NCBI RefSeq assembly: GCF_009857915.1
Contig: NZ_WWCM01000010.1
Span: forward strand, 1 to 64,000
Direction of reading: 5' to 3'
Source of the DNA: Duganella qianjiadongensis
Lineage (GTDB): Bacteria > Pseudomonadota > Gammaproteobacteria > Burkholderiales > Burkholderiaceae_D
DNA: 64,000 bases
Under the pieces are notes generated by a model. It had not been told where the DNA came from, did no database searches, and was given only the letters and a program-made list of their open reading frames with translations. The position numbers and the translations under genes were made by a program. Positions 8,050 through 17,088 of the stretch are shown piece after piece (position 1 is the first letter of the stretch; each line of letters starts with the position of its first letter).

Positions 8050-9629
8050 TAATCCGGCGTCCGGCCGATATCGGGATTGCGCTCGATCAGGTCGAGCAGG
8101 GCCGCCACCACTTCCGGATCGAACTGCTTGCCGGCGCGCTCGGTGATGTAGCTCATCACCTGCGTGTGCGGCCACGGCTCCTTGTAGGGACGCTCATGCA
8201 GCAGCGAATCGAACACATCGACCACCGCTACGATACGGGCGGAAATAGGTATCTCCTGACCCTTGAGCTGGTTGGGGTAGCCGTTGCCGTCAAAGTGCTC
8301 GTGGTGGCCGCCTGCAATTTCGGCGCCATACGTCAGATAGCTGACGCCATCGACCATCCCCGCTGCCCGCTCCAGTATCGACTTGCCGACCGCCGCATGG
8401 GTCTGCATCTGGCTGCGTTCATCGGGCGTATGCAGACCCGGCTTGAGCAGGATATGGTCGGGCGTGGCCACCTTGCCCACATCGTGCAGTATGCTGGCCA
8501 GTCCTATCATGTCGAGCAGCTGCGGGGTGAGCTGGTCGGCATACACGCCGCGCTCGTGCATGCGCTGCGCCAGCGCCGACGACAGGTTCTGCACGCGCCG
8601 CACATGGCCGCCCGTGCCGCTGTCGCGGAACTCGGCCAGATCGGCCAGCGCCACCACGGTGGCTTCCTGCGCCTTGCGCAGCTGGCCGAACATATACAGA
8701 TTGTCGAATGCGGCCGCAATGCGCTGGCAGAACACTTCCAGCAGATCGCGCTGGATCTGCGCCAGCGGCCACGGCGGCGTGACGGAAATCGCCACTTCGC
8801 GGTTTTCCTGCGTATGGATGAACAGCACATTGGCCGGATGGTCGAACTGGCTCTTCTTTTCCGCAAACGCTTTGGCGATGGTGGGCCACAGCGGGTGCTC
8901 GTGCGGCATCAGTTCGTGCTCGCTGAGCGTGGTGTAATTGCCGGTGGCGGCTACCACGGTGGTACGGCCCAGATCGCCCTGCATCAGACACAGCACGCCA
9001 TCGGCACCCACATCAAGAATCGCGCTGACCTGATTGAGCACGCCGGAAGCGAATTCGCGCAGCGAATGGATCTGGTACAGATTGGTGGCGCCGGCCAGTA
9101 TCTTGCCCAGCCCGATGCGGCTGCGCTCGAGCATGTTCAGGCTTTCGTAGGCGCGCAAGGCCGAGATCACGGTGGTAAACAGCTTCTGCGTGGTCAGTTC
9201 GGTCTTGGCCTTGTAGTCGTTGATATCGTATTCGATGATCACGCGCTGCTCCGGCGCCTGGCCGGGCTGGCCCGTGCGCAGCACCACCCGCACGATGCCG
9301 TTATGCAGTTCTTCGCGGATGCGGCGCGCCAGCAGCAGGCCGGCGTCATCGGTTTCCATCACCACATCCAGCAGCACCAGCGCGATATCGGGCGTGGTGC
9401 GCAGAAATTCATAGGCTTCCTTGCCGCTGTAGGCCGAGTACAGTTCCAGCTCGCGCCCCTTGAACGAGACATTGCGCAGCGCCAGCCGGGTCACGGCATG
9501 GACATCGACATCGTCGTCGACGATCAGCACACGCCACAGCCGCTGTTCTGGCGATTCCTGTCCGGTGGCGGGCGCATCGTCCTCATCCTCCTGAATCAGC
9601 CAGTTGTCGTCTGCGTTGGAATCGGTCAT
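8049..9629 (-). CDS. Two-component response regulator with HD-GYP phosphodiesterase output (RpfG-like)
   Basis: 526 residues. An N-terminal receiver has the acidic patch IVDDDVDV and the phosphoacceptor Asp in LLDVVME. A middle DUF3369-like region follows (~165-320). A C-terminal HD-GYP domain has ILHDVGK and HHEHFDGNGYP, both complete, so cyclic-di-GMP hydrolysis is likely. This is the RpfG-type output with an extra central domain. I start it at the third codon (9629), which has GGAG six bases upstream; the ATG at 9635 abuts that site. No partner histidine kinase is adjacent. It diverges from cheW and converges on the motor-like cassette, making it the second cyclic-di-GMP enzyme flanking that cassette. 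Confidence 0.9.
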   Translation of the reverse strand: MTDSNADDNWLIQEDEDDAPATGQESPEQRLWRVLIVDDDVDVHAVTRLALRNVSFKGRELELYSAYSGKEAYEFLRTTPDIALVLLDVVMETDDAGLLLARRIREELHNGIVRVVLRTGQPGQAPEQRVIIEYDINDYKAKTELTTQKLFTTVISALRAYESLNMLERSRIGLGKILAGATNLYQIHSLREFASGVLNQVSAILDVGADGVLCLMQGDLGRTTVVAATGNYTTLSEHELMPHEHPLWPTIAKAFAEKKSQFDHPANVLFIHTQENREVAISVTPPWPLAQIQRDLLEVFCQRIAAAFDNLYMFGQLRKAQEATVVALADLAEFRDSGTGGHVRRVQNLSSALAQRMHERGVYADQLTPQLLDMIGLASILHDVGKVATPDHILLKPGLHTPDERSQMQTHAAVGKSILERAAGMVDGVSYLTYGAEIAGGHHEHFDGNGYPNQLKGQEIPISARIVAVVDVFDSLLHERPYKEPWPHTQVMSYITERAGKQFDPEVVAALLDLIERNPDIGRTPD

Positions 9630-9777
9630 ACACATCTCCAGAGGTGCGTTGTCGTTCTAGCATAAACAGATTCCCCCCCCATGACAACCTTTTTGCAAGG
9701 GCGGGCGGACTCTGTTACGCTGCCTGTCTGGATGGCCGCAAGCGCATTGCGGCGCACAACCGATCAAGGAACCCATC

Positions 9778-10251
9778 ATGCAAGAATCAGCAAGCGATAT
9801 CACGGGCCGCGAATTCCTCGCCTTCACGCTAGGCGCCGAAGAATATGGCATCGATATCCTCAAAGTGCAGGAAATCCGCGGCTATGAAACCGTGACGCGG
9901 ATCGCCAACGCCCCTGCCTTCATCAAAGGCGTGATCAATCTGCGCGGCATCATCATTCCGGTGGTGGACATGCGCATCAAGTTCAATCTGGGCGAGCCCG
10001 TGTATGACCAGTTCACCGTGGTCATCATCCTCAACATCGGCGGACGGGTAGTCGGCATGGTGGTGGACTCCGTCTCGGACGTCACCACGCTGATGCCGGA
10101 ACAGCTGAAGCCGGCGCCGGACATGGGCACCGCCTTCAGTCACGAGTACATGATCGGTCTGGGCACCATCGACGAGCGCATGCTGATTCTGGTCGATATC
10201 GACCGGCTGATGGCCAGCGAAGAGATGGGTCTGTCCGACGTCGAAGCTTAG
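9778..10251 (+). CDS. cheW: Chemotaxis coupling protein CheW
   Basis: 157 residues forming a single CheW domain, which links chemoreceptors to the CheA kinase. Typical motifs are present: [37 protein letters not shown] and [11 protein letters not shown]. The ribosome site AAGGA lies nine bases upstream of the ATG. It is a stand-alone gene without cheA, cheY or receptors next to it. It diverges from the HD-GYP regulator, so a shared regulatory region at 9630-9777 (148 bases) is likely, though I could not define the promoters. Confidence 0.93.
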   Translation: MQESASDITGREFLAFTLGAEEYGIDILKVQEIRGYETVTRIANAPAFIKGVINLRGIIIPVVDMRIKFNLGEPVYDQFTVVIILNIGGRVVGMVVDSVSDVTTLMPEQLKPAPDMGTAFSHEYMIGLGTIDERMLILVDIDRLMASEEMGLSDVEA

Positions 10252-10277
10252 GCCGGATCGGGCCGGCCTGGGCCGGA

Positions 10278-11294
10278 CTAGTTGCTGACCGGCGGCGTCA
10301 GTGCCGCCGGGGTCGCTGCAGCCGTACGGCTAGGATGGTCGCAACCGCTGCGGTTAGCGCCCTGATCGAGATTCTGGTAACGCACTTCGTACTTGCCGTT
10401 CGCCAGCTTATCCACTACCAGTTTGTCATGCGCCTGCACATAGGCGTAGCGCACATTCGAATGGCGCTCGGTATCGTAAATCTTGATGAACACGGCCGAT
10501 GCATTGGCGCCGTTATCGAGCAGCAGCTGCATGTCGTCACCCTTGTTCGCTACCGGGAAACCGGACATATAGCCCGACTGGTCCGGCCACGGCTCGCCGT
10601 TGGGCGCCAGCAGCGTCTGCTGCTCCACCTCGCACTCGGGCGCAGCATTCGGCAACAGCACCTGCGACAGCGCCTGTACCTTGATGGGCGCCTGCTTGCT
10701 GTTATTGGCTTCCGGATAATTGGCCTGTGCTGCGGCCCAGGCTTCGCGCATTTCCGCTTTGGGATCGGGCGCCGGCGGGCGGGCCGCTGCCCGCGCTGCA
10801 CGGTCCGGACTTTCCGACTTGTTACCCCAGGCGGCAGCCAGTGCGCTCGACAGCAGATGCGGTTCGTTGACCATGGTGACCCCGGCCACCCAGCCCAGCA
10901 CCAGACAGGCAGCCATGCCGCCCCACCAGCGCCAGGCGCTGCGCCGGAACGGCCGCGGCGAGTCGTCTACCGGCTCCGGGCTCCAGGCCCGCTCCGGCGC
11001 CTCGTGGCGCGACTTGTCGCCGCTGCGCTGGTCCTCGTTGCGGGTGCTTTCCAGCCATTCGATTTCCCACTCTTCGGCCGCAATCCACTCGTCATGTTCC
11101 TTGCGCCGCTGCGGGTCGGACAAAGTATTGTAGGCACCGTTCAGTATGGCCATGATGCGCGCAGCCTTCTCATCACCCGGATTCTTATCAGGGTGGTATT
11201 TCTGACTGAGTGCCTTGTAGGCAGCACGTATGACCTCCTGCGGTGCCATACGGGACACCTTCAGGTTGTCATAGTGAGTGTGTATCTTTGCCAT
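10278..11294 (-). CDS. J-domain membrane protein (DnaJ-like co-chaperone)
   Basis: 338 residues. The N-terminal ~70 form a J domain with the essential HPD in KYHPDKNPGD, which would stimulate the ATPase of a DnaK partner. After a charged linker, residues ~130-150 form one membrane span (GGMAACLVLGWVAGV). The C-terminal ~150 residues are an unassigned, probably periplasmic domain with the sequence RYAYVQAHDKLVVDKLANGK near the end. There is no zinc-finger or DnaJ C-terminal domain, so it is not DnaJ or CbpA. It converges with cheW at a 26-base gap. The role of a membrane-anchored J domain here is unknown. Confidence 0.85.
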   Translation of the reverse strand: MAKIHTHYDNLKVSRMAPQEVIRAAYKALSQKYHPDKNPGDEKAARIMAILNGAYNTLSDPQRRKEHDEWIAAEEWEIEWLESTRNEDQRSGDKSRHEAPERAWSPEPVDDSPRPFRRSAWRWWGGMAACLVLGWVAGVTMVNEPHLLSSALAAAWGNKSESPDRAARAAARPPAPDPKAEMREAWAAAQANYPEANNSKQAPIKVQALSQVLLPNAAPECEVEQQTLLAPNGEPWPDQSGYMSGFPVANKGDDMQLLLDNGANASAVFIKIYDTERHSNVRYAYVQAHDKLVVDKLANGKYEVRYQNLDQGANRSGCDHPSRTAAATPAALTPPVSN

Positions 11295-11409
11295 CGTTCC
11301 AATTATTGTCCGGCGAGCGCGCGTCCTTCATGATAGCCGATCTGGCGTGGTGCAACGCAATGATCTGGCATGGAAAGGGCTTGCTATTCTAGCCACTGTG
11401 CTTTTCTGT

Positions 11410-12570
11410 CTACAGGCGGTGGCTGCGGTCCTGCGCCAGCAGCGTCTCGGGCAGGCTCACGCCATGGCCGATCAGCAGTACCTTGAACAGTTCTCCCATT
11501 TCGGCCGGCGACAGCAGCTTCTGCAGCGCCCGCGCCTGCGGCAGATAGCGCAGGCTGTCGGCAGGGTCGGTACGCAACAGTAGTTCGCTGGCGCCTGCCG
11601 CGATCAGGAAGCCCGCTTGATTCAGATAGCCCAGCACTTCCGCGCCGGCGTCCTGCGCTGCCAGCGCCATGGCGGTGAAATCCACGTGGGCGGTAATGTC
11701 CTGCAGGCCCGGATAATAGAACGGGTCGGGATGGGCATGGTGGCGGTAGTGGCACATCAGGGTGCCGGTGGCGCGCTGGAAAAAATAGTATTCATGGCCG
11801 GGGAAGCCGTAATCGAACAGCATCGCCGCGCCGCCCCGTCCGCGCGTCAGCATCTGGCTCAGCGTGGCCATGAAAGCACAGGCCACGCTGTGCACTTCCG
11901 TCACATAGCCCACCGGCAGGCTGTCATGCTCGGGGATCTGGCGTGCTATCTGGGCCAGCACGGCGGCGCTGGCCGGCACGGGCAGATAGTCGAAGCGGCC
12001 ATCCCTGACGGTGACCTTGAGTTCCTGCCAGCCTTCCGGATGGCGGATCACCAGCTCGACCGGCATGGCATCGAGCACCTCGTTGCCCAGTACCACCCCG
12101 GTGAACGATTCCGGCAGGGCATCGAGCCACTCCACCTGGGGAAAATCGCGCAGCTTGTCCTGCTGGCGGCCGCGCAGCTCGCCGGACAGCTCGACGATCA
12201 CGTAGCGCTCGATACGGATGCCCAGCAAAGCCATCTCGCTCAGCACGTCGAAGGCCAGCTGGCCCGTGCCGGCGCCGAATTCGAGGATGTGCGGCGCAGT
12301 TTGGGCGATAATAGCGGCTGCCGCATGCGCCAGCGCCGCACCGAACAGAGGCGTGAGCTCGGGCGCGGTTGTAAAATCACCATCTTTTCCCAGCTTGGCC
12401 GAGCCGCCGCTGTAATACCCCAGAGCGGGGGCGTACAGCGCCAGCTCCATATAGCGGGAGAAGGAAATAGCACCATCGTGGGCCGCAATCTCGGCGGCGA
12501 TCTGCTGCTGCAGGGCGTGGGACGCGGCCAGCGCGTCACTGGTAGGGACAGGTAAGGACATAGGCGGCAT
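11410..12570 (-). CDS. MidA-family class I SAM-dependent methyltransferase (DUF185)
   Basis: 386 residues, the usual size for the MidA/NDUFAF7 family. In mitochondria this family methylates an arginine of a complex I subunit; bacterial substrates are mostly unproven. Visible motifs are ISFSRYMELALYAPALGYYS at the N-terminus, the glycine-rich SAM site ILEFGAGTGQLA, and VLGNEVLDAMPVE. Two in-frame ATGs are close together (12570 and 12561); neither has a clear ribosome site. The gene diverges from the folM-like/folB/ttcA operon across about 60 bases. Confidence 0.88.
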   Translation of the reverse strand: MPPMSLPVPTSDALAASHALQQQIAAEIAAHDGAISFSRYMELALYAPALGYYSGGSAKLGKDGDFTTAPELTPLFGAALAHAAAAIIAQTAPHILEFGAGTGQLAFDVLSEMALLGIRIERYVIVELSGELRGRQQDKLRDFPQVEWLDALPESFTGVVLGNEVLDAMPVELVIRHPEGWQELKVTVRDGRFDYLPVPASAAVLAQIARQIPEHDSLPVGYVTEVHSVACAFMATLSQMLTRGRGGAAMLFDYGFPGHEYYFFQRATGTLMCHYRHHAHPDPFYYPGLQDITAHVDFTAMALAAQDAGAEVLGYLNQAGFLIAAGASELLLRTDPADSLRYLPQARALQKLLSPAEMGELFKVLLIGHGVSLPETLLAQDRSHRL

Positions 12571-12631
12571 TGTAACGAATCGGCAGGCCGCGCCGCCATT
12601 TTAAGCGACAAAATTAAGCGACAAAACAGCT

Positions 12632-13432
12632 ATGGATCATCCACAACACAGCGCTGCACCAGCCACCGCCGCTGCCCCCGCACCGGTGGCCATGGTCACG
12701 GGAGCGGGCCGCCGCATAGGCCGCGTGATCGCTCTGACGCTAGCCCGCGCGGGCTGGGATATCGCCGTGCACTACCGTAGCTCGGCCGGCGAAGCGCACC
12801 AGCTGGTCGGGGAAATCAGCGCGCTGGGCCGGCGTGCTGTGGCGCTGCAGGCCGACCTGGCCGACGAAGCGGCCGTGCGCGCACTGGTACCGGCCTGCGT
12901 AGCCGCACTGGGCAGCCTGCGCTGCGTGGTGAATAACGCCTCGCTGTTCGAATATGACAGCGCGGCCGATTTCTCCATCCGCATGCTGGACGCCCACATG
13001 CATGCCAATCTGGCTGCGCCGGTACTGCTGGCGCAGGCCCTGCACGCTGCCACCCCGGCTGGCCAGCAAGCCGTGGTCATCAACCTGCTGGATCAGAAAC
13101 TGTACAATCTCAATCCGGATTTCCTGTCCTACACCCTGTCCAAGGCAGCGCTGCACACGGCCACCACCATGCTGGCCCAGCAGCTGGCGCCCAAAGTACG
13201 GGTGGTGGGTGTGGCGCCCGGCATCACCATGGTCTCGGGCGAGCAGACCGAGGCCGGTTTTGCCAGCGCCCACCAGCAAACCCCGCTGGGCCGTTCCAGC
13301 ACGCCGGAAGATATCGCCGAAAGCGTGGTCTACGCTGCTTCGGCCCGTGCCCTGACCGGCACTACCCTGCTGGTCGACGGTGGCCAGCACCTGATGCCCC
13401 TGCCGCGCGATGTGATGTTTCTGGCGCAGTAA
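12632..13432 (+). CDS. Short-chain reductase, probable pterin reductase (FolM/PTR1-like)
   Basis: 266 residues with a Rossmann SDR fold and cofactor motif TGAGRRIGR. The Arg pair after the glycines points to NADPH. The usual catalytic Ser position is filled by Asp in NLLDQK, followed by YTLSK. This gives an Asp-Tyr-Lys set as in protozoan pteridine reductase PTR1 and bacterial FolM, rather than Ser-Tyr-Lys. Location immediately upstream of folB supports reduction of dihydropterin or dihydrofolate. It is the first gene of an operon with folB and ttcA. A Pro/Ala-rich N-terminal extension precedes the fold. Exact substrate unproven. Confidence 0.87.
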   Translation: MDHPQHSAAPATAAAPAPVAMVTGAGRRIGRVIALTLARAGWDIAVHYRSSAGEAHQLVGEISALGRRAVALQADLADEAAVRALVPACVAALGSLRCVVNNASLFEYDSAADFSIRMLDAHMHANLAAPVLLAQALHAATPAGQQAVVINLLDQKLYNLNPDFLSYTLSKAALHTATTMLAQQLAPKVRVVGVAPGITMVSGEQTEAGFASAHQQTPLGRSSTPEDIAESVVYAASARALTGTTLLVDGGQHLMPLPRDVMFLAQ

Positions 13433-13466
13433 GCACCGAATAATTTAAACGAAAGAAGGTAATTCC

Positions 13467-13865
13467 ATGCTGTCCGCCCTGTACCACCCGCAACTGAGCG
13501 ATTGCCGTCGCCTATTCCTGCGCAACTATGAAGTGCTGATCAATATCGGCGTGTACGAATTCGAGAAAAAGGGCGAGCAGCGCTTGATGATCAATGTCGA
13601 TCTGTACATCCCGCTGGCCGTCTCCACCCCGACCCACGACCAGCTCGATGAAGTGGTGGATTATGACTTCATCCGCGACACCATCGCCAAGCTGATGGCA
13701 CGCGGCCACATCCAGCTACAGGAAAGCCTGTGCGACGACATCGTGCGCGCGATGCTGGCCCACCCGCATGTACGCGCAGCGCGCGTCTCGACCATGAAGC
13801 CGGATGTGTATCCCGACTGCGAAGGCGTGGGGGTGGAAGTCTTCAGCATCAAGGAGGGCGTATGA
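13467..13865 (+). CDS. folB: Dihydroneopterin aldolase
   Basis: 132 residues, normal for FolB, which splits 7,8-dihydroneopterin to 6-hydroxymethyl-dihydropterin in folate synthesis. It shows [12 protein letters not shown] near the N-terminus, the conserved DYDFIRDTI stretch, a Glu in [10 protein letters not shown], and the C-terminal [19 protein letters not shown]. The ribosome site GAAGG lies seven bases upstream. The stop overlaps the start of ttcA as ATGA, so the two are translationally coupled. Confidence 0.93.
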   Translation: MLSALYHPQLSDCRRLFLRNYEVLINIGVYEFEKKGEQRLMINVDLYIPLAVSTPTHDQLDEVVDYDFIRDTIAKLMARGHIQLQESLCDDIVRAMLAHPHVRAARVSTMKPDVYPDCEGVGVEVFSIKEGV

Positions 13866-14791
13866 GCGTCGCCAGCCCCGCCGCGCAAACGGCCGCCAGC
13901 GGCAAGGCGGCGGAAAAGATCGCGCTGGAGAACAACAAGCTGCACAAGCGCCTGTGCCGTCTGGTCGGCCAGGCCATCGGCGACTTCAACATGATCGAGG
14001 ATGGCGACAAGGTGATGGTCTGCCTGTCCGGCGGCAAGGACAGCTACGCCCTGCTCGATATTCTGCTGACCCTGCGCGAACGCGCGCCCATCCACTTCGA
14101 CGTGGTGGCAGTCAATCTGGACCAGAAGCAGCCGGGCTTCCCGGAAGATGTGCTGCCGACCTATCTGACCGGTCTGGGCATCCCCTTCCATATCGAAAAT
14201 CAGGATACCTACAGCATCGTCAAGCGGCTGATCCCGGAAGGCAAAACCACCTGCTCGCTGTGCTCGCGCCTGCGCCGCGGCATCCTGTATCGCGTGGCCG
14301 ATGAACTGGGCTGCAACAAGATCGCGCTGGGCCACCACCGCGACGACATCCTCGAAACCTTCTTCCTGAATATGTTCTTCGGCGGGAAGCTCAAAGGCAT
14401 GCCGGCCAAGCTGGTGTCCGATGACGGCAAGCACATGGTGATCCGCCCCATGGCCTACGTGAAGGAAGAAGATACCGAACGCTATGCGGAAGTGAAGAAC
14501 TTCCCCATCATTCCCTGCAATCTGTGCGGCTCGCAGGAAAACCTGCAGCGCAAGCACATCAAGGGCATGCTGCGCGAGTGGGAGAAAAAGCATCCGGGCC
14601 GGGTGGAAAACATCTACTCTTCGCTGTCGACGGTGGTGCCTTCGCACCTGATGGACCGCGAGCTGTTCAGCTTCACCGATCTGCAGATCGACGGTGTGGC
14701 CAATCCGCTCGGCGATATCGCTTTTGACGAAGACCCGTGCTCGACGCCCGCCACGGTGCCGGGCATCATACCCCTGCAGCGCGACCTGTAA
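13862..14791 (+). CDS. ttcA: tRNA 2-thiocytidine synthetase TtcA
   Basis: 309 residues. TtcA is an iron-sulfur, ATP-dependent enzyme that thiolates cytidine 32 of certain tRNAs. The PP-loop is intact ([12 protein letters not shown]). The cluster-binding cysteines lie in [12 protein letters not shown] and later in [14 protein letters not shown]. The motif [14 protein letters not shown] is typical. The start at 13862 (AGGAGGGCGT just upstream) overlaps the folB stop. A longer in-frame ORF from 13730 is not needed. A hairpin follows at 14820-14843. Confidence 0.95.
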   Translation: MSVASPAAQTAASGKAAEKIALENNKLHKRLCRLVGQAIGDFNMIEDGDKVMVCLSGGKDSYALLDILLTLRERAPIHFDVVAVNLDQKQPGFPEDVLPTYLTGLGIPFHIENQDTYSIVKRLIPEGKTTCSLCSRLRRGILYRVADELGCNKIALGHHRDDILETFFLNMFFGGKLKGMPAKLVSDDGKHMVIRPMAYVKEEDTERYAEVKNFPIIPCNLCGSQENLQRKHIKGMLREWEKKHPGRVENIYSSLSTVVPSHLMDRELFSFTDLQIDGVANPLGDIAFDEDPCSTPATVPGIIPLQRDL

Positions 14792-14819
14792 GCGCTTCCT
14801 GCTCCCCCTGCATGAGCAT

Positions 14820-14843
14820 GGTGGCGCTGCAGCTGGCGCCACC
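14820..14843 (+). terminator. Hairpin after ttcA
   Basis: GGTGGCGC-tgcagctg-GCGCCACC, a perfect 8-bp stem after the ttcA stop. It lacks a U-tract; it may terminate or stabilise the upstream mRNA. Confidence 0.4.
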
Positions 14844-14869
14844 ACCATGACTCAGGGATAAGGAATAAG

Positions 14870-15199
14870 ATGACTCTCAAAATACAGAGCGATGCCTTGC
14901 AGGCATCCGTGCAGGCCAATTTTTCCGCCAGCCGCCAGAGCGGCGCTACCGGCTTTCAGGCTGCGCTGGAAAAAGCCAAGAAGCCCAGCGCCGCGCAGGA
15001 GCTGGACGACTACATGCGCAAGTCGCCCGCCGAACGCATGGTGGACATCATCCTGAAAAGCATGGGACTGACGCGCGAAGATCTGGCCAGCAAGTCGCCC
15101 GAGGAACAGACGTCTATCATGCAGAAGGTCAACCAGATCCTCAAGCAGAAGATGGAAGAAGCCGCTGCCAAACAAGGCAGCGGCAATACGCTACTGTAA
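14870..15199 (+). CDS. Small helical protein of unknown function
   Basis: 109 residues, mostly helical and charged, with no signal peptide or membrane span. The central part, with KSPAERMVDIILKSMGL and a following TREDLASKSPEEQ, looks like a conserved helical pair seen in uncharacterised proteobacterial proteins. AAGGA six bases before the ATG supports translation. It ends ten bases from the convergent M14 peptidase gene. I do not recognise a function; a cytoplasmic adaptor or regulator is possible. Confidence 0.75.
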   Translation: MTLKIQSDALQASVQANFSASRQSGATGFQAALEKAKKPSAAQELDDYMRKSPAERMVDIILKSMGLTREDLASKSPEEQTSIMQKVNQILKQKMEEAAAKQGSGNTLL

Positions 15200-15209
15200 T
15201 CAGAACGTA

Positions 15210-17000
15210 TCAGTAAGTCTGTGCCGTGCGCAGCACGGGATACAGATTGAAGCGCTCGTCCCACGAAGGATGGCGGCGGGCGAAGAACTCCAGCCGCTTG
15301 GCCGGGCTCTGGTTAAACTCCGCATCGCTGTCGCGCTTCTTCTGGAATTCCTCGCGCAGGGCAGGATCGGCTTCCAGCTGTTCGCGCGCCACCTGCTCGG
15401 CCACATACTCCTCCATGTATTCCTTGCGCTCGAAGGCGTTATTGAATTCGCCCCAGGCCAGCAGGGAATCGGCGCCGCGCGGTTCCAGCATGGTCATTAC
15501 CAGCCGCGCCTTGGGCTGGGCGATCGGCACGAACAGCGAACCCTTGAGCAGACTGCGGCGCTCGCGTGCCCAGTCGCCTTCCACCGTCAGGCCCTGATGG
15601 CCTTCGAACGACTGATTGGCAAACGTGGCCTTGGTGGCGCGGAAGGTTTCCACTTCGGCCGCCATCTGGTCGGCGCCCAGCACCTTGTACTGTATGCCGT
15701 GTACCTTCAGCCGTGCCGCCACGCGCGCTGCTTCGGCCTGCGGTACCAGATAACCGCCTTTGGGTGCAGCCACGCGCAGGTCCGGCACCACTTCGTCGCG
15801 CAGCGGCACGCTCCAGATCTGCGGCTTGCTTTCGTCGTACACCGTCATGGTGCCGCCCGAAACTTCCGAATAGCCGCGGGTATAGGCATAGCCGGGGAAT
15901 TCGATCGTCTTGCTGTTGAAGGTGGTGCGATAGCTGAGCGGGAACTCGGCGCCGCCCAGCGTCATGGCGCGCTGGTCGGCCTGCTGCACCAGCTTCTGCC
16001 AGTCCTTGCCATGCTGGGCCACCTGCGACAGCAGCGAAACGATGGTGTTGCGGGTGATGCGCACGCGGGTCGGGTAGTCTTTCCACGAATGGGTTTCCAC
16101 CAGCATGGCAAAGCGGTTACGCATAGGGAAATAGCCGGTGGAGAAGCGTGGCGTCGACATCGAATCGACGAAGCCCGACATCGGATCATCTTCCTTGGCA
16201 AACGAGATGTAGTAGGGCTTGGGGTCGGAACCCAGCTGCTTCAGATCGGCCATCACGGCCGTCTGCAAGGCCAGACCGGCGCGCTTCAGATCTTCATCGC
16301 CGCCATGCACCGGCTCCACCTGTATCGAAACATCAGGCTGGAACTTGGCGCCATCGGTCACGTGCAAATCGATATAGGCCAGCGGATCCCAGGCGTTCAC
16401 CAGCGCCAGCATAGCCTGCATTTCCGGCGCATCGGCTTTGACGTAATCGCGGTTCAGGTTGTAGTTCTGCGCCGTGGTGCGCCAGCCCATTTCCACCGGA
16501 CCGCGCTGGTTAGGCCGGTTCCATTTGCCGAAACGTTCATGCCCATCGACGTTAAACACCGGTACGAACAGCAGCACCTGCTTGTCCAGCGCGCCTGCAG
16601 CAGCCTTGTTCTCCAGCGCTTCGCGCAGGGCCAGGAAACCGGCGTCCTTGCCATCGATTTCACCCGCATGGATACCGCCCTGCACCAGCATCACCGGCAG
16701 GCCGCGTTTCTTGGCCTGCTCCGGCGTCAGCGCGCCGCTGCGCGAGACGGCCAGCGCCAGCATGGGGCGGCCTTCCGGCGTGCGGCCGAATTCGAAGCAG
16801 CGCACCGCTTGCGGATAGGCTTTCTGGAAGCGCGCGCACAGCTCCACCACTTCATCGTAGCGGCCCGTGTGCTGGAAGCCGGAGCGCTCGGAAATAGTGG
16901 TGAGTGCAGCGCCACTGGCAGGTGCAGCAGCATAGGCGGCGCCCAGCGGGGCGGCGGCAAGGGCAAAGGAAAGGGACAGCAACAGGGCAGAACGTCGCAT
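15210..17000 (-). CDS. Exported M14-family zinc carboxypeptidase
   Basis: 596 residues from ATG 17000, chosen because GGAG lies eight bases upstream; an ATG at 17006 is too close to it. A Sec signal peptide ends near YAAAP. The M14 zinc site is seen as GGIHAGEIDGKDAG (His and Glu) and DLHVTDG (second His). The general-base Glu is in MLVETHSWKDY. Substrate-binding NLNRDYVK is also present. It is longer than classical carboxypeptidases, with a ~200-residue C-terminal extension. Its role is probably periplasmic or secreted peptide cleavage, and it could be a substrate of the type II secretion system encoded at 50348-61412. Confidence 0.9.
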   Translation of the reverse strand: MRRSALLLSLSFALAAAPLGAAYAAAPASGAALTTISERSGFQHTGRYDEVVELCARFQKAYPQAVRCFEFGRTPEGRPMLALAVSRSGALTPEQAKKRGLPVMLVQGGIHAGEIDGKDAGFLALREALENKAAAGALDKQVLLFVPVFNVDGHERFGKWNRPNQRGPVEMGWRTTAQNYNLNRDYVKADAPEMQAMLALVNAWDPLAYIDLHVTDGAKFQPDVSIQVEPVHGGDEDLKRAGLALQTAVMADLKQLGSDPKPYYISFAKEDDPMSGFVDSMSTPRFSTGYFPMRNRFAMLVETHSWKDYPTRVRITRNTIVSLLSQVAQHGKDWQKLVQQADQRAMTLGGAEFPLSYRTTFNSKTIEFPGYAYTRGYSEVSGGTMTVYDESKPQIWSVPLRDEVVPDLRVAAPKGGYLVPQAEAARVAARLKVHGIQYKVLGADQMAAEVETFRATKATFANQSFEGHQGLTVEGDWARERRSLLKGSLFVPIAQPKARLVMTMLEPRGADSLLAWGEFNNAFERKEYMEEYVAEQVAREQLEADPALREEFQKKRDSDAEFNQSPAKRLEFFARRHPSWDERFNLYPVLRTAQTY

Positions 17001-17088
17001 CGGCATGGCTCCGGTTAGATGCCGGTGCGCTCGATGGCACCGGTCAGATGGAAAATTATAATCGGCTTTGCGCCACCTTACCGCAGGC

